From NCBI GenBank assembly GCA_045545735.1, contig JAZQBM010000010.1, positions 174,554-238,553 on the forward strand: 64,000 nucleotides of DNA. Reading direction: 5' to 3'. Shown here one piece after another: positions 34,891 through 44,099 of the stretch. Under the pieces are notes generated by a model. The model made no database searches, was not told where the DNA came from, and worked only from the letters and a program-made list of their open reading frames with translations. The position numbers and the translations under genes were made by a program. The stretch comes from Fimenecus sp045545735 (lineage in GTDB: Bacteria > Bacillota > Clostridia > Oscillospirales > Acutalibacteraceae). Numbering within the stretch: position 1 is the first letter of the stretch; each line of letters starts with the position of its first letter.

Positions 34891-34892
34891 AT

Positions 34893-35357
34893 TCAGAATG
34901 GGAGTCCTTCGTCATCATCTGCACCGAAGAATCCCTGGTTATCATCGGGTAAAACTGAAAAGCTGCCTGCATCTGCACTCTGATAAGAAACAGCCGGTGC
35001 TGATTCCTGTCTTGCAGCGCCGTAATTGCCGCCTTCGTTTTTGCTGCCGCAGAATGATACATTATCAGCGACAACATCATATGCTGTACGTTTATTACCG
35101 TTTTTATCTTCGTAGTTACGAACCTGAAGTGAGCCCTGAACAGCAATCATTTGACCCTTTTTGAAGAATCTTGTAACGAAATCTGCTGTCTGACGCCATG
35201 CAACAACACTGATGAAATCAGTTTGTCTTTCTTCGCCTTGTCTCTGGAAACGGCGGTCAACTGCAACAGTAAATGAAGTAACGGACAAACCATTTGTTGT
35301 TGTGCGAAGTTCTGGGTCAGCAGTAAGTCTGCCCATAATAATTACACTGTTTAACAT
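34893..35357 (-). CDS. ssb: Single-stranded DNA-binding protein
   Basis: 154 residues. The OB-fold runs from MLNSVIIMGRLTADPELRTT to about residue 105 (DFISVVAWRQTADFV, GSLQVRNYEDKNG). A flexible Gly/Ser/Gln tail follows and ends with the conserved acidic tip DDDEGLPF that docks repair and replication proteins. Start after CGGAGG. It sits between rpsF and rpsR as in most Firmicutes. Confidence 0.97.
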   Translation of the reverse strand: MLNSVIIMGRLTADPELRTTTNGLSVTSFTVAVDRRFQRQGEERQTDFISVVAWRQTADFVTRFFKKGQMIAVQGSLQVRNYEDKNGNKRTAYDVVADNVSFCGSKNEGGNYGAARQESAPAVSYQSADAGSFSVLPDDNQGFFGADDDEGLPF

Positions 35358-35372
35358 AAAATTTTCCTCCGA

Positions 35373-35651
35373 TTACTTCTTAACGATTAATGTTCTGAGA
35401 ACACCGTCAGTGATTTTTGCAATACGGTCAAGTTCTGCAGGGAATTCAGGGTTTGCCTCATAGTTATAGAGAACATAGTAACCCTCAGCCTCGTCATTGA
35501 TAAGGTAAGCAAGTCTTCTCTTACCCCACTCATCAACGCTTTCAAGAGTGCCGTTTGATTCCATAAGAGCCTTGAATTTTTCCATAAGCTCTTTTGCAGC
35601 TTCTTCACCCTTTGCGAGTGAGAAAACCATAATAGTCTCATACTTTGACAT
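35373..35651 (-). CDS. rpsF: 30S ribosomal protein S6
   Basis: 92 residues. MSKYETIMVFSLAKGEEAAKE, ESVDEWGKRRLAYLIND and EAEGYYVLYNYEANPEFPAEL are typical of S6. Start after AAGGAGGTG. The 5' leader carries a hairpin and a consensus promoter. First gene of rpsF-ssb-rpsR. Confidence 0.98.
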   Translation of the reverse strand: MSKYETIMVFSLAKGEEAAKELMEKFKALMESNGTLESVDEWGKRRLAYLINDEAEGYYVLYNYEANPEFPAELDRIAKITDGVLRTLIVKK

Positions 35652-35677
35652 TCTTTTACACCTCCTTATGGACTTTG

Positions 35678-35698
35678 CCCCTCGTTTTCTGCGAGAGG
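35678..35698 (-). promoter_or_regulatory. Hairpin in the rpsF leader, possible S6:S18 autoregulatory element
   Basis: On the minus strand CCTCTCG-CAGAAAA-CGAGGGG, followed by GCAAAGTCC and the rpsF ribosome binding site. S6:S18 binding leaders are known in this position; I did not verify the family's CCG-bulge pattern. Confidence 0.45.
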
Positions 35699-35740
35699 AA
35701 GGATATGGGAATTAATAGTTTTTCCCCATAGCAAATATGA

Positions 35741-35769
35741 ATTGTATCAAAAAAAGGCTTGATTGTCAA
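35741..35769 (-). promoter_or_regulatory. Promoter of rpsF-ssb-rpsR, embedded in the upstream terminator
   Basis: TTGACA (35764-35769), 17-base spacer, TACAAT (35741-35746), the last preceded by TG. The -35 box includes the stop codon of the preceding gene and the loop of its terminator. Confidence 0.88.
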
Positions 35770-35776
35770 GCCTTTT
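35749..35776 (-). terminator. Terminator of the O-antigen-ligase-like gene
   Basis: AAGGCTTGA-CAA-TCAAGCC followed by TTTTTTT on the minus strand. The first arm is the end of the coding region, and the hairpin overlaps the rpsF promoter. Confidence 0.85.
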
Positions 35777-37235
35777 CTTTTATTTCTTTTATTCTAGAGA
35801 GTTTAGGCAACTCACGCTTTTTACGAATGTAAATTTTCTCTTGATACTCACCGTCATCACATTTTTCAACTACAACCATAAATAATGTAATCAAGAACAA
35901 ATACGGTAACGGACAAAGAATACCGGGATTTACAAGTGACATCATTTCAAGGCTTATATATGACAAGAAAATTGTCATATTGAAAAGTGTAGCCTTTTTC
36001 CAGATAAGCATATTCCTGCGAATGAATTGATAAACAAATGCAATTATTCCCACAATACCAAAACTTGCGGCAATTTGAATTGGTTCACAATGATACCAGC
36101 AAAGTGCAAATTCCTTTGATGCGTGAACATCGCGATTTCCCATATAACCAAGTCCCGTACCAAATATAGGTTGAGTAAGGAAATCATTTATACCACGTGC
36201 GTAATGGATTGCTCTTACTTCAGTACTTTCACCCATAAGAAATCCGTTAACCGCAGTAAACAATCTGTCAAGAGTATAGCCTAAAAACTCCGTAACTTGC
36301 GGTGCAAATGCAAGAAGTCCAAATGCAAGGCAAAGTATTATGAAAACGTAAGCAAGTCTTCGTCTACGGTCATAAAGCATATACATAACAATACACATTA
36401 CAATTTCAACCGAACCGAAAACCATTCCGCCACGTGAACCTGTGAGCAAAAGTGCAAAATAGAAAATAAAGCCGAAAACGGTAGCATATGACTTTTTGTT
36501 TGCCATTAAAAACGCAAATGGCATTGTAATCATAAGAATTGTCGAGCAGTTATTTCTCCACTGCATAAAAAGAAGTCCGCCCCGGTCAATAACATCATTA
36601 ACATTTATAAGGTAATATGAAATCACCATGAATGATGCAAAGCAACCTGCAACCACCATAATTTTAGTAAGCATATGAAGAAGTGAGTAGTCTTTTCTCA
36701 CGCTTATATGAGCATAAAAATAAGCGTAAATGAACACCATACCAAAGCCTAAGCCTAACATATGGTAAAGAGATGTTGGTGCAAAATACTCCTCGGGTGT
36801 GATAAAACCGATACCACCCAAAAGAATTGAAATTGACACAAACACCATAGGTTTGAACTGTGAACCTTTTGTTGTAAGCGGTTTCCAATATACAATCAAA
36901 TGGAAAAGAAGCATTGGAATTAGCGGTATGGCAAACCACTTATACTGCATAAATCCATCAAATGAATCGTAGCACTTAATGGCAATCATATATGTAAACA
37001 TAAAAGGTATAAGCCCTGCCATTAAATCATTACTGATTACAATTGTAACACCTACAATATATGCAAAAAAGATTGTTCCCGGAATTTCAAGTTTTGCTTC
37101 CGGAAAATATGCACCTAAGGTTGTAATAAGCCCTGCAACGCAGAACAATACAGCAATCCATCTGTCGCTAATAAGGAATGCTCTTAATTCTTTTATTCTG
37201 TTTTGTGCTTTTTCAGATTTAAAAACAGATTCCAT
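35766..37235 (-). CDS. O-antigen ligase/polymerase-like (Wzy_C) membrane protein
   Basis: 489 residues, about twelve membrane helices. Family signs are the GSRGG motif in LLLTGSRGGMVFG (about residue 270), and the large external loop with ARGINDFLTQPIFGTGLGYMG and EFALCWYHCEPIQIA. Such proteins ligate or polymerise surface glycans; no glycan cluster surrounds this gene, so the product is unknown. The C-terminus is a basic cytoplasmic tail. ATG at 37235 follows GGGAG; an ATG at 37250 lacks a site. Confidence 0.75.
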   Translation of the reverse strand: MESVFKSEKAQNRIKELRAFLISDRWIAVLFCVAGLITTLGAYFPEAKLEIPGTIFFAYIVGVTIVISNDLMAGLIPFMFTYMIAIKCYDSFDGFMQYKWFAIPLIPMLLFHLIVYWKPLTTKGSQFKPMVFVSISILLGGIGFITPEEYFAPTSLYHMLGLGFGMVFIYAYFYAHISVRKDYSLLHMLTKIMVVAGCFASFMVISYYLINVNDVIDRGGLLFMQWRNNCSTILMITMPFAFLMANKKSYATVFGFIFYFALLLTGSRGGMVFGSVEIVMCIVMYMLYDRRRRLAYVFIILCLAFGLLAFAPQVTEFLGYTLDRLFTAVNGFLMGESTEVRAIHYARGINDFLTQPIFGTGLGYMGNRDVHASKEFALCWYHCEPIQIAASFGIVGIIAFVYQFIRRNMLIWKKATLFNMTIFLSYISLEMMSLVNPGILCPLPYLFLITLFMVVVEKCDDGEYQEKIYIRKKRELPKLSRIKEIKEKA

Positions 37236-37388
37236 TGCATTTGCTCCCATAATTAATCATTATAATTATATAATAAAACATAAGATTTTCAATATAAGTT
37301 ACAATTTCTTAATAATTATTACAAAATTCTTACAGAATTTATATTTTACTTTTTAATTAAGTATGGTACAATGATTTTGGGTGATATT

Positions 37389-38300
37389 ATGGTTTTAACA
37401 ATAAATAATGTTACAAAAAGTTTTGGCGAAAAATCAGTTTTAAAGGGTATTTCGTTTACTGCCGAAAGCGGTAAAGCAATAGGCATTTTAGGGCGAAACG
37501 GTGCGGGTAAAACTACACTTATTCGCATTATTATGGACGTTTTTGGTGCTGACAGCGGAACAGTTGAACTTAATGGCAAACCGATAACTGAACAAAAAGT
37601 AAAAATCGGTTATCTCCCTGAAGAACGCGGACTTTACCCCAAGAAAAAGATTTTAGAGCAATTAATCTATTTTGCCGCACTTCAGGGCATTGACAAGAAA
37701 ACTGCTATAAAAAATGCTGATACACTTTTTAAACGCCTTGAAATCGAAGAATATAAAAATCGTCGACTTGACACACTCTCAAAAGGTAATCAACAAAAAG
37801 TTCAGCTTATTGCAACCTTGATTACTGACCCCGACATAATAATTCTTGACGAGCCGTTTTCAGGACTTGACCCCGTAAACGCATCTTTACTTAAAGAACT
37901 CGTTAAAGATTTAATATCTAACGGAAAGTTGGTACTTTTTTCAAGTCACCAGATGAATTATATTGAAGAATTCTGTAATGAAATACTTATTCTTAATGGC
38001 GGAAAAATTGTACTTAGCGGTTCAATTAAAGAAATTAAGCGTAGTTATGCAAGAAACATTATTGAAGTTATAACAGATGATGCCGTTTCTCTTGCAGAAC
38101 TTTTAAATTCTTCCGATTTTGATTTTATTAAAAGAACTTTAGTTGATGAAGATAAAATCACAATAACCCTTGCTGATGAAAACTGCAAGAATAAGCTTAT
38201 GGAAGCACTTTCAAAATTTGGCAACAACATTGACGGATTTAATGTTAAAGAGCCTACTCTTAACGAAATTTTCGTGTCATATACGGAGGGGCAGATATGA
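37389..38300 (+). CDS. ABC transporter ATP-binding protein (NatA-like)
   Basis: 303 residues. Walker A GRNGAGKTT (about 37-45), LPEERGLYPKKK (Q-loop region), signature LSKGNQQKVQLI, Walker B IIILDEPFSGLDP, and SSHQMN. The C-terminal extension with the LNEIFV end is typical of NatA/YhaQ-type ATPases. With the next gene it should make an exporter for Na+ or drugs. ATG at 37389 follows GGTGATATT. Confidence 0.9.
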   Translation: MVLTINNVTKSFGEKSVLKGISFTAESGKAIGILGRNGAGKTTLIRIIMDVFGADSGTVELNGKPITEQKVKIGYLPEERGLYPKKKILEQLIYFAALQGIDKKTAIKNADTLFKRLEIEEYKNRRLDTLSKGNQQKVQLIATLITDPDIIILDEPFSGLDPVNASLLKELVKDLISNGKLVLFSSHQMNYIEEFCNEILILNGGKIVLSGSIKEIKRSYARNIIEVITDDAVSLAELLNSSDFDFIKRTLVDEDKITITLADENCKNKLMEALSKFGNNIDGFNVKEPTLNEIFVSYTEGQI

Positions 38301-39532
38301 AACAATTTTTAACAGTTTTTAAATTTGAGTTTTTAAACTTTATAAAAAATAAAATTTTTGTTGGTCTTACTGTTGTTTTGGCACTTGTAATTACAGTTGT
38401 TGCGTTTTTTCCGAGAATTGCAAACGGAAAAGACATTTCAATAAACCTTGGTAACGATACAGTTAAAACTTTGCTTATTGTAAACAACTCCAACGACGAA
38501 ACATTGACAACCGCATTACAAAACGCTTTACCTGATTTCGAAATAACTGTTGATAGTAGTCAAGAACTTGACAAGATAAAAGAACTTGTAAGTAATAAAG
38601 AATACAAAATTGCTGTTGTTATCGATTCCCCTCTTGAATACAAGTATGTTGTTGATAATCTTGGGCTTTATGATACAACATCTTATATTATCAATGAAGT
38701 TTTGCTTTCCGCATACAAGTCCAACTATCTTGCAAATGCAGGTCTGACTATTGATGAAATCACAGAATTTTCAACTGCACAGGTAAAGAGTGAATCGGTA
38801 ATTGTAGGGCAGGACCAGACACAAAGTTTCTTCCATGCATATGTGCTTATGATGGTGCTTTATATTGCAGTACTCATTTATGGTCAGCTTGTTGCACAAA
38901 GTGTTGCAACTGAAAAAAGTTCACGTGCTATGGAGTTGCTTATAACATCGGCAAATCCAAAAAGCCTTATCTTTGGCAAAGTTATAGGTACAGGCGTTGC
39001 AGGACTTGCACAAATTACTATTCTGCTTGTTTGGGGAGTAATCTGCATAGCAATCAATAAGGAATATCTTGCCGACAGCGAAGTTTTATCAATGTTTGCA
39101 AATATTTCACCATCAGTTGTTGTTTATACAATTGTATTTTTCGTTCTTGGATTTGGACTTTACGCATTCTTAAACGGTGCCATGGGTTCAATGGCGTCCA
39201 AGCTTGAAGATGTTGGAACACTCACAATGCCCGTAATGTTTACATTTATCATTAGTTTTGTAATTACAATAGCATTTATGAGTGCAGACAACATTGATAA
39301 TGTTATAATTAACGTATTGTCATACATTCCATTCACCGCGCCAATGGCAATGTTTGCACGAATTTGTATGGGTACTGCAAGTCATATTGAAGCATTAATT
39401 TCAATTGGAATACTTATTGTTTCAATTTATGGTGTTGGTCGCCTTGCAGTTGCAATTTACAGAATTGGTATTTTAATGTACGGCAAACCACCAAAATTCA
39501 ATGAAATTGTAAGGGCATTAAAGAAAAAATAA
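38297..39532 (+). CDS. ABC-2 type permease (NatB-like)
   Basis: 411 residues. The first membrane helix lies at about residues 18-37, then a roughly 140-residue external domain, then six helices in the C-terminal half. The segment SVATEKSSRAMELLITSANPKSLIFGKV is the conserved cytoplasmic loop of the NatB/ABC-2 family. Its ATG overlaps the ATPase stop by four bases. A terminator follows. Confidence 0.9.
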   Translation: MKQFLTVFKFEFLNFIKNKIFVGLTVVLALVITVVAFFPRIANGKDISINLGNDTVKTLLIVNNSNDETLTTALQNALPDFEITVDSSQELDKIKELVSNKEYKIAVVIDSPLEYKYVVDNLGLYDTTSYIINEVLLSAYKSNYLANAGLTIDEITEFSTAQVKSESVIVGQDQTQSFFHAYVLMMVLYIAVLIYGQLVAQSVATEKSSRAMELLITSANPKSLIFGKVIGTGVAGLAQITILLVWGVICIAINKEYLADSEVLSMFANISPSVVVYTIVFFVLGFGLYAFLNGAMGSMASKLEDVGTLTMPVMFTFIISFVITIAFMSADNIDNVIINVLSYIPFTAPMAMFARICMGTASHIEALISIGILIVSIYGVGRLAVAIYRIGILMYGKPPKFNEIVRALKKK

Positions 39533-39660
39533 TTTTTTGTAATTCACAGAATATTAAAGATTTATATATTTTTATTCAATATTTATGTGTTATTCTTTAA
39601 CCGTGGTCAGAGATATACACTTTGACCAGTCCCCTTTCATTTTCATTCTCCTTTTAAAAG

Positions 39661-39693
39661 AAAAAACGAGTTTCACCCGGAAACTCGTTTTTT
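39661..39693 (+). terminator. Terminator of the natAB-like operon
   Basis: AAAACGAGTTTC-ACCCG-GAAACTCGTTTT with a T-run. Confidence 0.9.
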
Positions 39694-39930
39694 CTTTTAA
39701 TTTTATTTGATAAATTATAGTTTGTCTAACAGAACGCAAAGTGCAAAATGCAAAACGCAAAGTGTCGGAACTGCGTTGCGATTATAGATTGCATCGCAGA
39801 TACTCGCCTTCCGGCTCAGACAGTGCTAATTCGGCATCCACCGGATGCCCGCACCGCTAAATTACGAATTGCGAATTACACATTACGAATTGAGTTCGGC
39901 AAACTCTAATTTGCTATTCGTTTATTAAAG
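39694..39930. repeat. Gene-free stretch with short repeats and hairpins
   Basis: No coding region is supported. It holds a run of GCAAAGTGCAAAATGCAAAACGCAA-like repeats, a hairpin CTGCG...CGCAG, a perfect GGCATCC-ACC-GGATGCC hairpin, and the low-complexity ATTACGAATTGCGAATTACA series. The 16-mer AAGTGCAAAATGCAAA (39739-39754) recurs at 44644-44659. It looks like debris of dispersed repeats. Confidence 0.5.
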
Positions 39931-39960
39931 AAAAATGCCGAGGTATTCCTCGGCATTTTG
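39931..39960. terminator. Terminator of the P-type ATPase gene
   Basis: AAAATGCCGAGG-TATT-CCTCGGCATTTT, twelve pairs, symmetric and able to work on the minus strand. Confidence 0.9.
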
Positions 39961-39975
39961 TGTTTATTATAGTTT

Positions 39976-42681
39976 TTATTCTTTATTCTTTGCCACTGCT
40001 CTTTGAATTGCCTTAATAATTTCAACGATTGGAATGATTAAGAATGCAAGGCCAAGAGAAATTGAATATTCAAGAAGTGAAAGTTCTGTAAATTCGAACA
40101 TATTTGCAAGGAACGGAACTTCAACAACTGCTGTTGTAAGAATGAATGAACCAATCATAGCACCGTAAAGAGCTACGTTATGATGGCCTTTAAAGAGCAT
40201 TGCAACTGCTGAACCACGCTGTGAACGCATATTGAATGAATGGAAGATTTCACACATTGCCATTGTGAAGAACGCCATTGTCATACCATCTGCACTGTCT
40301 TCAATTCCAAAGAATTTAAATGGTACACCTGTATGAAGTGTTTCAATATATTCACCAATGTAGAATGCAATAACTGTAAGAACTGAAACGATAATGCCCT
40401 GATATGCACAGTCAAAACCAAGTCCACCAGCGAAAACGCCGTCATTCTTACTTCTTGGTTTTCTTCTCATAATATTCTCTTCAGGCTTTTCAAGGCCAAG
40501 AGCAAGTGCTGGGAAACAGTCTGTTACAAGGTTAATGAAGAGAAGATGTGGTGCACGAAGAATTGTGAAGTTCATAATTGTTGCAAAGAAAATTGACACA
40601 ACTTCTGAAAGGTTTGAACCGAGAAGGAACTGAATTGCTTTACGAATATTGTCGTAAATTCTTCTGCCTTCGCCAACTGCTGAAACAATTGTTGCAAAGT
40701 TATCATCAGCAAGAACCATATCAGCAACGTTCTTTGTAACGTCAGTACCTGTAATACCCATACCAACGCCGATATCAGCACTCTTGATTGATGGAGCATC
40801 GTTAACACCGTCACCAGTCATAGCAGTAACATAACCCTTGTTTCTCCAAGCGTTAACAATTCTTGTTTTGTGTTCAGGCTGAACACGAGCATAAACACAG
40901 ATATTTTCAACGATTTTCTCGAATTCTTCGTCTGAATATTTATCGATGTCAGCACCCATCATAGCCTGACTGTCGTCTGTAAGAATACCAAGTTCACGAG
41001 CAATAGCTTTTGCTGTGTTGATATGGTCACCTGTAATCATAATAGGCTTGATACCTGCACCACGACATTCAACAATAGCATCTTTAACTTCAGGACGAAC
41101 AGGGTCAATCATACCTGTAAGACCGATAAATGTCATATCAAATTCAAGTGCTTCTGATTCATATGCTGTTGGTTCAGCGTCATAAGTCTTATAAGCAACC
41201 GCGAATACGCGAAGAGCTTTGTTACCCATTCTTGTATTTTCTTCCATAATCTTTGCACGGATTTCGTCGCTCATAGGAAGAATCTCGCCGTTAATATCAG
41301 CATGAGTACACTTCTTGAGAATTTCGTCAGGAGCACCCTTTGTGAACTGAACAAAACCAGCACCCTGTCTATGAACAGTTGACATCATCTTACGACCTGA
41401 GTCGAATGGGACTTCGCCAACACGTGGATATTTTTCAACGAGTGATGCTTTTGGCAAGTCAAGAGTTGCTGCATAGTTAATAAGTGCAACTTCGTCAGGC
41501 TCACCTGTGCTCTTGCCATCTTCTGCTACTTCTGCGTTTGTGCAGAGTGCCATTGCTGTTGCCAACTGCTGTTCGTTAGGAGCATAGTGGTCAACAACTG
41601 TCATTACGTTCTGAGTAAGAGTACCTGTCTTGTCAGAGCAGATAATCTGAGTACAGCCAAGAGTTTCAACAGCTGTCATTTTACGAATAATAGCGTTCTT
41701 CTTTGACATATTTGTAACGCCGATTGAAAGAACGATTGTCATAACCGCAACAAGTCCCTCAGGGATTGCGGCAACAGCCAAAGCGATAGCAGCGATAAAT
41801 GAATGAAGTGCAACATCAAAATATTCTGTGCTTCCGCCAATAATAATCTTAGAAATAATGTTATAAGCAAAGATGACTACACAAACGCCGATAACGAGCT
41901 TTGTAAGTACCTTTGAAAGCTGTTCAAGTTTGATTTCAAGAGGAGTTTTGCCTTCTTCTGCAAGAGTAATAGCATTAGCAATTTTACCCATCTCAGTATC
42001 CATACCTGTTGCTACAATAACTGCCTTACCACGTCCGTAAACAAGAGTTGAACCCATATAAGCCATATTCTTACGGTCGCCAAGGGCAACTTCGTCATTT
42101 TCACCCTTGCCCATAAGTGCATTGACAAGTTTTGTTACAGGAACAGACTCACCTGTGAGTGCTGCTTCTTCAATTTTCATACTTGCACACTCAAAGATAC
42201 GGCAGTCAGCAGGAATAGCGTCACCAGCGTCAAGAAGAATAACGTCACCAACAACTAAATCTTCACTCTTGACAACTTCAACTTTACCGTCACGAATAAC
42301 TTTTGTAGTTGCCGCTGACATTTTCTGCAACGCCTCAACCGCTTTTTCAGCTTTGCTTTCTTGAATAACGCCGAGAACTGCGTTGATAAGAACAACAACA
42401 AGGATAATTATTGAGTCAGTTGGCACATACATACCTGTTGACGGGTCATGCTCAATGAACTCTGTTACAGCAGAAATTACAGCCGCAACAAGCAAAATGA
42501 TAATCATTGGGTCCTTGAGCTGGTCAATAAAGCGTGAGAACATTGAAACTTTTTTAGCTTCAGCCAATTTGTTCTTTCCGTTTTCTGCAAGTCTTTTTTC
42601 AGCCTCAGCTGATGAAAGACCTTCCGGTGAACTGTTGACTGCCTCAAAAACTTCATCAACCGAATGGAGATAATGTTTCAT
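39976..42681 (-). CDS. P-type cation-transporting ATPase (Ca2+-ATPase family, possibly Mn2+ exporter)
   Basis: 901 residues, full length. TGES actuator loop, membrane-4 motif PEGLVAVMT, phosphorylation site CSDKTGTLT, nucleotide domain KGAPDEI, hinge TGDGVNDAPS, and ten predicted membrane helices. By sequence it is a calcium (PMCA/SERCA-like) ATPase. The yybP-ykoY riboswitch upstream senses Mn2+, and riboswitch-controlled members such as Lactococcus YoaB act in Mn2+ efflux, so Mn2+ export is a better guess than Ca2+. Start after GAGGTG. Confidence 0.92.
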   Translation of the reverse strand: MKHYLHSVDEVFEAVNSSPEGLSSAEAEKRLAENGKNKLAEAKKVSMFSRFIDQLKDPMIIILLVAAVISAVTEFIEHDPSTGMYVPTDSIIILVVVLINAVLGVIQESKAEKAVEALQKMSAATTKVIRDGKVEVVKSEDLVVGDVILLDAGDAIPADCRIFECASMKIEEAALTGESVPVTKLVNALMGKGENDEVALGDRKNMAYMGSTLVYGRGKAVIVATGMDTEMGKIANAITLAEEGKTPLEIKLEQLSKVLTKLVIGVCVVIFAYNIISKIIIGGSTEYFDVALHSFIAAIALAVAAIPEGLVAVMTIVLSIGVTNMSKKNAIIRKMTAVETLGCTQIICSDKTGTLTQNVMTVVDHYAPNEQQLATAMALCTNAEVAEDGKSTGEPDEVALINYAATLDLPKASLVEKYPRVGEVPFDSGRKMMSTVHRQGAGFVQFTKGAPDEILKKCTHADINGEILPMSDEIRAKIMEENTRMGNKALRVFAVAYKTYDAEPTAYESEALEFDMTFIGLTGMIDPVRPEVKDAIVECRGAGIKPIMITGDHINTAKAIARELGILTDDSQAMMGADIDKYSDEEFEKIVENICVYARVQPEHKTRIVNAWRNKGYVTAMTGDGVNDAPSIKSADIGVGMGITGTDVTKNVADMVLADDNFATIVSAVGEGRRIYDNIRKAIQFLLGSNLSEVVSIFFATIMNFTILRAPHLLFINLVTDCFPALALGLEKPEENIMRRKPRSKNDGVFAGGLGFDCAYQGIIVSVLTVIAFYIGEYIETLHTGVPFKFFGIEDSADGMTMAFFTMAMCEIFHSFNMRSQRGSAVAMLFKGHHNVALYGAMIGSFILTTAVVEVPFLANMFEFTELSLLEYSISLGLAFLIIPIVEIIKAIQRAVAKNKE

Positions 42682-42732
42682 AAAGACACCTCTTTTTATT
42701 TCTTTGCTTTCGCAATAAAATTATACATATTT

Positions 42733-42845
42733 AAAAAGACCTCCAGCAACATTATTGCCGAAGGTCTTGCTGCCTGAAGTCAGGAACGGTAACCAGCCAT
42801 ATCGGCGGTTGTTGATTACCGTAAAAAGCTACTCCCCTTAGGATT
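42733..42845 (-). promoter_or_regulatory. yybP-ykoY manganese riboswitch with terminator
   Basis: On the minus strand the leader has AAGGGGAGTAGC, GTTACCGTT with AGGCAGCAAGACC, the usual landmarks of this family. A terminator stem then forms from AAGACCTTCGGCAA and TTGCTGGAGGTCTT followed by TTTTT. High Mn2+ would switch the downstream ATPase on. Confidence 0.85.
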
Positions 42846-42852
42846 ATAAATA

Positions 42853-42881
42853 ATTTTACCATAATTATAAAAAACTGTCAA
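42853..42881 (-). promoter_or_regulatory. Promoter of the riboswitch/ATPase unit
   Basis: TTGACA, 17-base spacer, TAAAAT on the minus strand, just ahead of the riboswitch. Confidence 0.88.
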
Positions 42882-43001
42882 CGGGTGAAATTACCCAGAA
42901 CATACCAAGTGTCCGCATAAAAAAATATTTTATTTATGAGAGTGATATGGTATAATAAATACAACGTAACAATTAATATCAAAAAAGCAAGTGAGAGAAT
43001 T

Positions 43002-43979
43002 ATGAAAATTTTAGTTATATTTACAGGCGGTACAATTGGCACAAGCATCAAAAATGGCTATGCCGGTATTGACAGTTCTACAAAATACGTTCTTCTTAAT
43101 AATTACGAATATAACAAAGACGAACTTGAATTTTCAACAAGCTCGCCTTATAGTGTATTGAGTGAAAATATGTCTGCCGTTCAATTAAATCTTTTGCAGG
43201 CAGAAATCACAAAAAATCTTATAAAAGATTTTGACGGAATAATTGTAACTCACGGAACAGATACGCTACAATATACCGCATCCGCAATAGAATACGCATT
43301 CAACGGTTGTTCGCTCCCTATTGTTTTTGTTTCGGCTGATTACCCGTTGGAAGATGCAAAATCCAACGGACACGCAAATTTCAAAGCGGCTGTTGAATTT
43401 ATTAAGAGCAAAGTTCAAAACGGAGTTTTCGTCAGTTATAAAAACAACGACCAGAATGTTACCAACATTCATATCGCATCACGCATTTTACAGCATAGAG
43501 AATATGATGCGAATATTTATAGTATTGATGGAACACCTTTTGCGGTATATGACGGCAAAATATCAGTTAACAAAGCTAAACTCTTTCCGCATCCCAATAA
43601 TATAGGCATAGTAAATTACATTGACAACCCGTGTATTCTTTCTGTTGAAAGCAGTCCGGGAAATAATTATTCATACTGTCTTGATAACGTGAATGCAGTT
43701 ATTTTAAAACCTTATCATTCGGGAACTCTTGATACTACAAATAACCGTTTTCAAGATTTTTGCAAGTATGCACTGGAAAAGAATGTGCCTGTATTTGTAA
43801 CAAATACCAATCCTGCAGTTTGCTATGAAAGTACAAGAGTATATAATGAATTAGGAATTAAAACTTTGCCATTCAGCACATATATTTCTGCATATATGAA
43901 AATTTGGGCAGCCGTAAGCCTTAAACATAACGTTGAAGATTTTATGAAAAAACCTATTGCAAATGAGTTTACAGAGTGA
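43002..43979 (+). CDS. Asparaginase
   Basis: 325 residues. Type I/II asparaginases hydrolyse asparagine to aspartate and ammonia. The two catalytic Thr motifs are visible, FTGGTIGTS at the N-terminus and THGTDTLQYTA near residue 80, and the fold's small C-terminal domain follows (ILKPYHSGTLDT). There is no signal peptide, so it is cytoplasmic. ATG at 43002 follows GAGAG; the frame extends upstream but without a binding site. A TGGTATAAT-type promoter lies near 42950. Confidence 0.88.
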   Translation: MKILVIFTGGTIGTSIKNGYAGIDSSTKYVLLNNYEYNKDELEFSTSSPYSVLSENMSAVQLNLLQAEITKNLIKDFDGIIVTHGTDTLQYTASAIEYAFNGCSLPIVFVSADYPLEDAKSNGHANFKAAVEFIKSKVQNGVFVSYKNNDQNVTNIHIASRILQHREYDANIYSIDGTPFAVYDGKISVNKAKLFPHPNNIGIVNYIDNPCILSVESSPGNNYSYCLDNVNAVILKPYHSGTLDTTNNRFQDFCKYALEKNVPVFVTNTNPAVCYESTRVYNELGIKTLPFSTYISAYMKIWAAVSLKHNVEDFMKKPIANEFTE

Positions 43980-43995
43980 TTTAACAAAAAGTTCT

Positions 43996-44028
43996 AAGCG
44001 AGGTGAAATACCTCGCTTTTTTGTTTTT
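43996..44028 (+). terminator. Terminator after asparaginase
   Basis: AAGCGAGGT-GAAAT-ACCTCGCTT followed by a T-run. Confidence 0.9.
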
Positions 44029-44099
44029 ATTTAAGTATATTTTTCTCCATTTAACAGATAATAGAAATGTTATAAAATTAAACAAAGGAGTTTTTATAT

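Noticed and set aside
39694..39930. CRISPR array
   Set aside because: The short repeats are irregular in length and spacing and are not separated by unique spacers; no cas genes are in the window.
44036..44085. Sigma-G promoter for spoVT
   Set aside because: GTATA is present but the -10 sequence does not match CATnnTA at the right spacing.
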